This document shows, one piece after another, positions 58,906 to 64,000 of a stretch of 64,000 bases of DNA. The stretch comes from Arthrobacter nitroguajacolicus_D (GTDB taxonomy: Bacteria; Actinomycetota; Actinomycetes; Actinomycetales; Micrococcaceae): positions 1 through 64,000 of the forward strand of contig NZ_JAVDSH010000004.1 of NCBI RefSeq assembly GCF_031455195.1, written 5' to 3'. Each line of letters opens with the position of its first letter. Position 1 is the first letter of the stretch. A program made the position numbers and the translations under genes. The notes below the pieces were generated by a model that had not been told where the DNA came from, made no database searches, and worked only from the letters and a program-made list of their open reading frames with translations.

Positions 58906-60312
58906 ATGGCTGAATCCCCTCGCGTGTCCCTCGCTTCCGAACCCCTCGCCCTTGGCCCCCTTGACGGCCGCTACCGCGCCGCCGTCGCGCCCCTCGTCGA
59001 CTACCTGTCCGAGGCGGCCCTGAACCGCGATCGCGTTCACGTCGAAGTCGAGTGGCTGATTCACCTGACCAGCCAGTCGGTACTGCCGGGCGCCGGCCCC
59101 CTGTCGGACGAGCAGAACGCCAAGCTGCGTGCCATCGTTAGCGAATTCGACGCCGCATCGGTGAACGAACTTGCCGAAATCGAGGCCGTAACGGTCCACG
59201 ACGTCAAGGCAGTCGAGTACTATATCGGCCGTCGCCTGCCCGCCATCGGGATCGAACACCTGACGGCCATGGTGCACTTCGGCTGCACATCCGAGGACGT
59301 CAACAACCTCTCCTACGCTGTGGGCATCAAGGGTGCCGTGGAGAACGTGTGGCTGCCCAACGCCACCGCCCTGGTCCAGCAGATCGAAGCCATGGCAGAA
59401 GCGAACCGCTCGGTGCCCATGCTGTCCCGCACCCACGGCCAACCGGCGACGCCCACGACGCTGGGCAAGGAACTGGCTGTCATTGCGCACCGCCTGAACC
59501 GCCAGCTGGCACGCATCGCCAAGACCGAATACCTGGGCAAGATCAACGGCGCTACCGGCACCTACGCCGCCCACGTAGCCTCCGTCCCGAGTGCGGACTG
59601 GGAAGGCGTCGCCAAGTCGTTCGTGGAAGGCCTTGGCCTCACGTGGAACCCGTTGACCACGCAGATCGAAAGCCACGACTGGCAGGCTGAGCTCTACGCA
59701 GACATTGCGCGCTTCAACCGCATCCTGCACAACGTCTGCACGGACATCTGGAGCTACATCTCCATCGGCTACTTCCGCCAGATTCCGGTTGCCGGCGCCA
59801 CCGGGTCATCCACTATGCCGCACAAGGTCAACCCGATCCGCTTCGAAAACGCCGAAGCCAACCTGGAAATCTCCAACGGCCTCCTTGACACCCTGGCGGC
59901 AACGCTGGTCACTTCCCGCTGGCAGCGCGACCTCACGGACTCCTCCTCCCAGCGCAACATCGGCGTAGCCTTCGGCCATTCGCTGCTCGCGATCTCCAAC
60001 GTCGCCAAGGGCCTCAAGGCCCTCGATGTGGCCGAGGAAGTCCTCGCCGGCGACCTCGACACCAACTGGGAAGTCCTGGGTGAGGCCATCCAGATGGTCA
60101 TGCGCGCCGAGGCCATCGCAGGCGTCGAAGGCATGGAAAACCCCTACGAGCGCCTCAAGGACCTCACCCGCGGCCAGCGCGTGGACGGAGCCCGCATGCA
60201 GGAATTCGTTCAGGGCCTGGGCCTCTCGGCCGACGCGGAAGCCCGCCTGCTGGCGCTGACCCCGGGGAAGTACACCGGCATCGCCGACAAGCTGGTGGAC
60301 CACCTGCAGTAG
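58906..60312 (+). CDS. purB: adenylosuccinate lyase
   Basis: A 468-residue purine-biosynthesis enzyme (also in the purine nucleotide cycle), forming AMP from adenylosuccinate. The fumarase-superfamily signature GSSTMPHKVNPIRFENAEAN is clear, with EAVTVHDVKAVEYYI and SRTHGQPATPTTLGKELAV upstream. ATG 58906 is preferred over the in-frame extension from 58825. A terminator follows. Confidence 0.96.
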   Translation: MAESPRVSLASEPLALGPLDGRYRAAVAPLVDYLSEAALNRDRVHVEVEWLIHLTSQSVLPGAGPLSDEQNAKLRAIVSEFDAASVNELAEIEAVTVHDVKAVEYYIGRRLPAIGIEHLTAMVHFGCTSEDVNNLSYAVGIKGAVENVWLPNATALVQQIEAMAEANRSVPMLSRTHGQPATPTTLGKELAVIAHRLNRQLARIAKTEYLGKINGATGTYAAHVASVPSADWEGVAKSFVEGLGLTWNPLTTQIESHDWQAELYADIARFNRILHNVCTDIWSYISIGYFRQIPVAGATGSSTMPHKVNPIRFENAEANLEISNGLLDTLAATLVTSRWQRDLTDSSSQRNIGVAFGHSLLAISNVAKGLKALDVAEEVLAGDLDTNWEVLGEAIQMVMRAEAIAGVEGMENPYERLKDLTRGQRVDGARMQEFVQGLGLSADAEARLLALTPGKYTGIADKLVDHLQ

Positions 60313-60326
60313 GACGCAACGTTCGA

Positions 60327-60365
60327 CGACGGCGGGCCGGGGCTGGGTGCCTCGTCCCGCCGTCG
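60327..60365 (+). terminator. terminator after purB
   Basis: CGACGGCGGG (60327-60336) and CCCGCCGTCG (60356-60365) form a perfect 10-bp stem, followed by GCGTTTAA. The following 200 bases before the next gene show no other feature. Confidence 0.75.
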
Positions 60366-60568
60366 GCGTTTAACGCGTCGTGGACGTATCAGTGGGCAGG
60401 CGGAAGAGCGCTCCTTCCCAGTTGTTTTCCTTAGCATCCCGTCCAAGGGTTCGAGACACGGCGTGTCGGGCTCTCGCCGGGCTGATGCAGCTGATTGGCT
60501 TGAAGCAACCGGGCAGGAGCGCAGCCAGTCCACACCCGAACAGCTAGACGTAGAGGAGCGGAGCGGCC

Positions 60569-61231
60569 ATGAAGCTCCTGTTGATCAGGCACGGACAGAC
60601 CCCCGGAAATGTTGCTGGCCAGTTGGACACGGCTTTTCCTGGACCTGGCCTGACCGAACTTGGGGAGCGACAGGCGGCTGCGTTGCCGGAGGCGTTGGCG
60701 GGCGAAGGCATTGAGGCCCTGTACACCTCCACCCTGTTGCGGACCCAGCGGACCGTGGCACCCTTGGCGAAGGCTACTGGCTTGAAGCCGACAATCCTGG
60801 ACGGGGTCCACGAAATCGAGGCCGGCGCACTTGAGAAGAAGACCGACCACGAATCGCACATGCGCTACATGGGCACAGTTTTCGCCTGGACGGACGGCGA
60901 CTTGGACGTCCGGATGCCGGGTGCCTTCACCGGGCACGACTTCTTCGCCCGGTTCGATGCTTCGATAGTGCAGGTAGCGGCGGCGGGACATCAAACGGCC
61001 GCAATTGTCAGCCACGGTGCTGCGATCCGCTGCTGGGCAGGACGCAGGGCAACGGACATCGACACGGTATTCGCCGAAACTCATCAACTGCCAAACACAG
61101 GAATCGTGGCTCTCCAAGGCGACCCGGAGAACGGCTGGAAGGTGCTGCACTGGGACCAGATTCCCGTGGGCGGCATGGCCCTGGCCGATCGGACCGCAGA
61201 GGACCCCACGGGCGAAGCTCTCCAACCCTGA
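60569..61231 (+). CDS. histidine phosphatase (phosphoglycerate mutase-like)
   Basis: A 220-residue enzyme of the histidine phosphatase superfamily. The phosphorylated His is in LLIRHGQTPGNVAGQLD. The second His is in AAIVSHGAAIRCW. Further motifs are LYTSTLLRTQRT and DGVHEIEAGALEKK. GAGGAG precedes the ATG. Substrate not determined. Confidence 0.9.
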   Translation: MKLLLIRHGQTPGNVAGQLDTAFPGPGLTELGERQAAALPEALAGEGIEALYTSTLLRTQRTVAPLAKATGLKPTILDGVHEIEAGALEKKTDHESHMRYMGTVFAWTDGDLDVRMPGAFTGHDFFARFDASIVQVAAAGHQTAAIVSHGAAIRCWAGRRATDIDTVFAETHQLPNTGIVALQGDPENGWKVLHWDQIPVGGMALADRTAEDPTGEALQP

Positions 61232-61414
61232 TCTGACACTGCGAGGCCCGCTCTTCACCCTAAAACCACTCCGAAAGGTGCAGACCGGGCCCAGCAACGC
61301 GTGAACGCCCGGCAATTCTCCCGACGCTTACGCGCAGGAAACACTGCGGAAACCACCGCTGCCTAGGCTTGAGACGCATAGACACCTCCCCGAAACCCGG
61401 CGAAAAGAGGCAAG

Positions 61415-61918
61415 ATGCAGACCAACCCACGGCTCAACATCCGGCAGGTCACATGGGCCAACCCCGTGGGCGCAGACCTCCGCGCCGCGCAGCAGGCCGA
61501 ACTGGATACACGGTTCGGGAGCACGGATCACGAGCCTGGCCCGCCTCCGTCGGAAGCCGACACCGCAGTGTTTGTTGTGGCCTATGAGAAATGCTCGGGA
61601 CAGCCGCTGGGCTGTGGCGGCCTGAGGATGCTCGACGAGAAAACAGCGGAGATCAAGAGGCTGTACGTGGTGCCCTACGCCCGAGGCTCCGGAGTCGCCA
61701 GCTCCATCCTGGCGGCCCTTGAAGCCCAGGCGCATTCCCACGGCTTCAGTGTGATTGCGGCGGAGGCAGGTTCGGCCCAGTCGGATGGAAGGAGCTTCTA
61801 TGAAAGTGCAGGGTTCGCTCCGGTACCGAATTTTGGCCCTTATGTCGGGGTGAACGAATCGTACTGCTACTCCAAGCGGATCGACTCCCACAGTGCCTCG
61901 CACACGGCAATGGCCTGA
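61415..61918 (+). CDS. GNAT-family N-acetyltransferase
   Basis: A 167-residue acetyltransferase with the acetyl-CoA-binding YVVPYARGSGVASSILAALE (R-x-x-G-x-A type) and the following segment SDGRSFYESAGFAPVPNFG. GAGG precedes the ATG. Substrate unknown. Confidence 0.87.
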   Translation: MQTNPRLNIRQVTWANPVGADLRAAQQAELDTRFGSTDHEPGPPPSEADTAVFVVAYEKCSGQPLGCGGLRMLDEKTAEIKRLYVVPYARGSGVASSILAALEAQAHSHGFSVIAAEAGSAQSDGRSFYESAGFAPVPNFGPYVGVNESYCYSKRIDSHSASHTAMA

Positions 61919-61979
61919 GCTGAGCCGCGACGGTAAGCAACATCAAGCGGAGGGCGCCACAGTTCGATAATCTCGGATT

Positions 61980-62414
61980 ATGGAAAAAGCAGACATCACC
62001 TTTCGCACCCGCAAATGGGTGCGGCCCGAGGACCTGAACGCCAACGGCACACTCTTTGGTGGCAGCCTGCTGAAGTGGATCGACGAAGAGGCAGCGATCT
62101 ACGCCATCCTCCAGCTTGGCAACGGCCGGGCCGTGACCAAGTACATCTCCGAGATCAACTTCGTGAGCTCGGCTGTGCAAGGCGACCTGATCGAGATGGG
62201 GCTGACGGCCAAGCGCTTCGGCCGCACCTCCCTGACCATGCGCGCCGAAGTGCGCAACATGATCACCCGCCAGGCCATCTTGACCATCGAGGAAATAGTC
62301 TTCGTAAACCTGGGCGCCGACGGACGGCCGCAGCCGCACGGCTACACGGAAATCACCTACGACCGGGACCGCATCCCCACGCATCACCTGACGGAAACGC
62401 TGGACGAGGACTGA
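61980..62414 (+). CDS. acyl-CoA thioesterase (YciA/hotdog type)
   Basis: A 144-residue hotdog-fold protein. The motif LNANGTLFGGSLLKWIDEEA is diagnostic of the acyl-CoA hydrolase clade, with the catalytic Asp in WIDEEA. The rest shows YISEINFVSSAVQGDLIE and ITRQAILTIEEIVFVNL. Hydrolyses acyl-CoA to free acid and CoA. Confidence 0.92.
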   Translation: MEKADITFRTRKWVRPEDLNANGTLFGGSLLKWIDEEAAIYAILQLGNGRAVTKYISEINFVSSAVQGDLIEMGLTAKRFGRTSLTMRAEVRNMITRQAILTIEEIVFVNLGADGRPQPHGYTEITYDRDRIPTHHLTETLDED

Positions 62415-62582
62415 ACCACCCGGCGTCGCGCGCTTAATCCGGACGCTGGGATGGCGGCACAACGTTCCGTCCCGCTTGCTGACTCCGGCGCACGGGATAA
62501 CGCCAAGGTGCGGTCCGGTCCGGTGCTGGTCAACGTCACGCGGATCAAGGTCGCCGGCAGGATGACGTGTGCTCGGAGCAAC

Positions 62583-62816
62583 CTACTGCAGGTACCGGAA
62601 GACAGTCCAGGACCTGGAATTCAGGCAGCAGTCGGCGGAGTGTCGCGCGCTGAAAGTTGCCTTGCGGCCAACACCGGCTGAGCGGAACATGGCCTTGCCT
62701 CCGCAAGCCAAACAGACCAATTGCTGCCGCCGCGGTTCCTGCCGGTACTCATCAAGGTTGTCGAAGTCCTCGGCGTCCCAGTCCTTCCGGTCGGCGAGGC
62801 ACAGTGCCCTTCTCAT
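62583..62816 (-). CDS. small Cys/His-rich protein, possibly a truncated CoiA-like zinc domain
   Basis: A 77-residue protein. VCLACGGKAMFRSAGVGR then KATFSARHSADC contains CxxC and HxxxC pairs, which fits a zinc ribbon as seen at the start of CoiA-like proteins. It is far shorter than that family, so it could be a stand-alone zinc protein or the remains of a longer gene. The ATG at 62816 lacks a strong Shine-Dalgarno. Confidence 0.45.
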   Translation of the reverse strand: MRRALCLADRKDWDAEDFDNLDEYRQEPRRQQLVCLACGGKAMFRSAGVGRKATFSARHSADCCLNSRSWTVFRYLQ

Positions 62817-62856
62817 CTGCGGTGGCTTTCGATCGTAAACAGCTGTTAAAACGGGT

Positions 62857-62886
62857 GCTGGCGGCCGCGGGAACGCGGCCGCCAGC
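62857..62886 (-). terminator. terminator after the SDR gene
   Basis: GCTGGCGGCCGCG (62857-62869) and CGCGGCCGCCAGC (62874-62886) form a perfect 13-bp stem with a 4-base loop. On the minus strand it is followed by CACCCGTTTT. Confidence 0.85.
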
Positions 62887-62962
62887 TTGTATTTCCGGTG
62901 ACGGGAGTGATGCCACCGGAACCTGTGGGCTGCTGACCGGAAGGATCAGCAGCGGTCGAACG

Positions 62963-63712
62963 TCAGCGCCGGTCGAACGTCAGGCCGCCGGGCACCTGGA
63001 ACGTCGGCATGAGTTCGAGCATGCCCACGTTGACGTGGCGCGGCGTTTCGATGGCGTAGTCCAGGGCATTGACGATGTCGTCCGTGGTCAGCGACTCGTA
63101 GCCTTCGTAGTAGGTCTGCCAGGCTTCTTCCATGGCCTCGGGCGTGCCGCCCATGTTGCGGCCGAAGATCTCAGTCTCCACGCGGCCCGGGCAAATCTCG
63201 GTGACGCGGATGCGCTTTCCCACGGTGTCATTGCGGAGCTGTCGGGAAATCTGGTGCACTGCGGCTTTGGTGGCGTGATAGACCGTGTGGCCGTAGAAGT
63301 TGTACACGCCGGCGATCGAGCTGATATTGATGACATGCCCCAGGTCGCGCTCCACCATGCCGGGCAGCACCAGGCGGGTGAGCTGCAGAAGGCCGCGAAG
63401 ATTCACGTCCACCAGCTCGTCAATGTCCGCTTCGGACGAGTCCAGGATGTTGCCTGGCCGGGAGACACCGGCACAGTTCACCAGGACGTCCACCTTGAGG
63501 TCACTCACGACGGCGGCCAGCGCGGCGGTGTCGGTCAGGTCCACTACGTGCGGGACTGCTCCGGTGCGGTCTGCCAACTCGGCGAGGCGTTCCTCGTTGC
63601 GGGCCACGGCGTGCACGGTCAGGCCGCGCTTGGCGAGGCGTTCGGCGATGGCTGCGCCCATACCGGTTGATGCTCCGGTGACGAGGGCTGTGGTGTAGTC
63701 GGAAAAAGACAT
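62963..63712 (-). CDS. short-chain dehydrogenase/reductase
   Basis: A 249-residue SDR. The cofactor motif is TGASTGMGAAIAERLAKRG, followed by VDVLVNCAGVSRPGN (NNAG region), the catalytic Ser in INISSIAGVYN, and the YxxxK pair in YHATKAAVHQISR. ATG 63712 with GGAGG is chosen over the four-residue longer frame. Substrate unknown. A possible co-function with the upstream MHS transporter is suggested by order only. Confidence 0.92.
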   Translation of the reverse strand: MSFSDYTTALVTGASTGMGAAIAERLAKRGLTVHAVARNEERLAELADRTGAVPHVVDLTDTAALAAVVSDLKVDVLVNCAGVSRPGNILDSSEADIDELVDVNLRGLLQLTRLVLPGMVERDLGHVINISSIAGVYNFYGHTVYHATKAAVHQISRQLRNDTVGKRIRVTEICPGRVETEIFGRNMGGTPEAMEEAWQTYYEGYESLTTDDIVNALDYAIETPRHVNVGMLELMPTFQVPGGLTFDRR

Positions 63713-63742
63713 GGGGTCCTCCAAAAGGTGGGAAGTCGTTGG

Positions 63743-63784
63743 CGGCTCAGTGCGCCGGGCCCGGAAGCCCGGCGCACTGAGCCG
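63743..63784. terminator. terminator after the MHS transporter
   Basis: CGGCTCAGTGCGCCGGGC (63743-63760) and GCCCGGCGCACTGAGCCG (63767-63784) form a perfect 18-bp stem with a 6-base loop. Confidence 0.85.
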
Positions 63785-63797
63785 GAGAGAGTGGCGG

Positions 63798-64000
63798 CTA
63801 CGCGTCGCGCAACGGTTCGTGGGCCCGGTCCTTGACAGTGCTGACGGCGATCAGCGTGCCGAGGGCCGTGATGACTGCGTAGAACGCGGGCATGTAGATG
63901 TTGCCGGTGCTGCCGATCAGCCAGGTCATGAGCAGCGGGGCCGTGCCGCCGAAGAGGGCCGAGGAGATGTTGTAGCCAAGGCCGTACGCGGAGTAGCGGA
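63798..64000 (-). CDS. MFS metabolite/H+ symporter, C-terminal end (cut by window edge)
   Basis: The last 66 residues of a membrane transporter: SRYSAYGLGYNISSALFGGT, APLLMTWLIGSTGNIYMPAF, a final TM FYAVITALGTLIAVSTVKDR and the tail DRAHEPLRDA. This resembles the MHS (metabolite:H+ symporter; ProP/ShiA) group. The rest lies right of base 64000. Transcribed leftward, upstream of the SDR gene. Confidence 0.8.
   Translation of the reverse strand, partial: RYSAYGLGYNISSALFGGTAPLLMTWLIGSTGNIYMPAFYAVITALGTLIAVSTVKDRAHEPLRDA

Noticed and set aside
1..64000. tRNA, rRNA or insertion-sequence genes
   Set aside because: No TTCGA-type tRNA arm in a cloverleaf context, rRNA sequence or transposase frame was recognised on reading both strands. 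A tRNA-finding program could confirm this.

Overview
The window is GC-rich bacterial chromosome with frequent GTG starts, dense gene packing and many 4-base stop/start overlaps. The gene complement includes a fused mannitol PTS EIICBA, an LpqN-like protein, WXG100-like proteins, a LigC-type ATP-dependent ligase, a DUF1048 protein and an E1/E2 2-oxoacid dehydrogenase next to hisC. This fits a soil actinobacterium of the Micrococcaceae (Arthrobacter/Paenarthrobacter type). The genus is an inference from gene content. No rRNA, tRNA, CRISPR array, insertion sequence or prophage was recognised.

Layout. 1-7.8 kb: a histidine-utilisation (hut) locus. Leftward run IclR regulator, a four-gene quaternary-amine-type ABC transporter and hutU (cut by the window edge). 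Rightward run an M20 amidohydrolase and hutF. The divergent control region holds three palindromes. 8-16 kb: a sugar/H+ symporter, a MarR-MFS efflux pair, a GNAT acetyltransferase, a PadR-DUF1048-ABC-2 exporter operon and an amino-acid permease. 15.9-22 kb: a mannitol PTS locus (TetR, mtlA, mtlD leftward; ptsI, ptsH rightward). 22-31.4 kb: an excisionase-like DNA-binding protein, an alpha/beta hydrolase, a DUF6480-like protein, an ATP-dependent DNA ligase, two proline-rich membrane proteins, an AdeR-like regulator divergent from alanine dehydrogenase, and an ECF sigma factor translationally coupled to a putative membrane anti-sigma partner. 31.6-34.4 kb: a WXG100-like protein with a long Gly/Ala-rich tail, an LpqN-like protein and a Gfo/Idh/MocA oxidoreductase. 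34.5-40.5 kb: a dipeptide-type ABC importer operon.

40.8-51.5 kb: TetR-FMN reductase divergent pair, a GerMN lipoprotein, an unrecognised soluble protein + 4-TM membrane protein pair (possible abortive-infection-like module), a PEP mutase/isocitrate lyase family protein, an aminotransferase with a universal stress protein, a divergent APC permease/amidohydrolase pair and a PAP2 protein. 51.5-56.6 kb: 2-oxoacid dehydrogenase E2, E1beta and E1alpha behind a perfect 36-bp palindrome, then hisC. 56.6-64 kb: a holin-like membrane protein, a second WXG100-like protein coupled to a serine hydrolase, purB, a histidine phosphatase, a GNAT, an acyl-CoA thioesterase, a small Cys/His-rich protein, an SDR and the end of an MHS-type transporter.

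The gene sets work as catabolic modules (histidine, mannitol, alanine, peptides, branched 2-oxoacids), each with its transporter and a local regulator. Several promoters carry unusually clear nested inverted repeats. The least explained parts are the 43.2-44.8 kb pair, the two WXG100-like modules and the 29.2-31.4 kb sigma-factor cluster.
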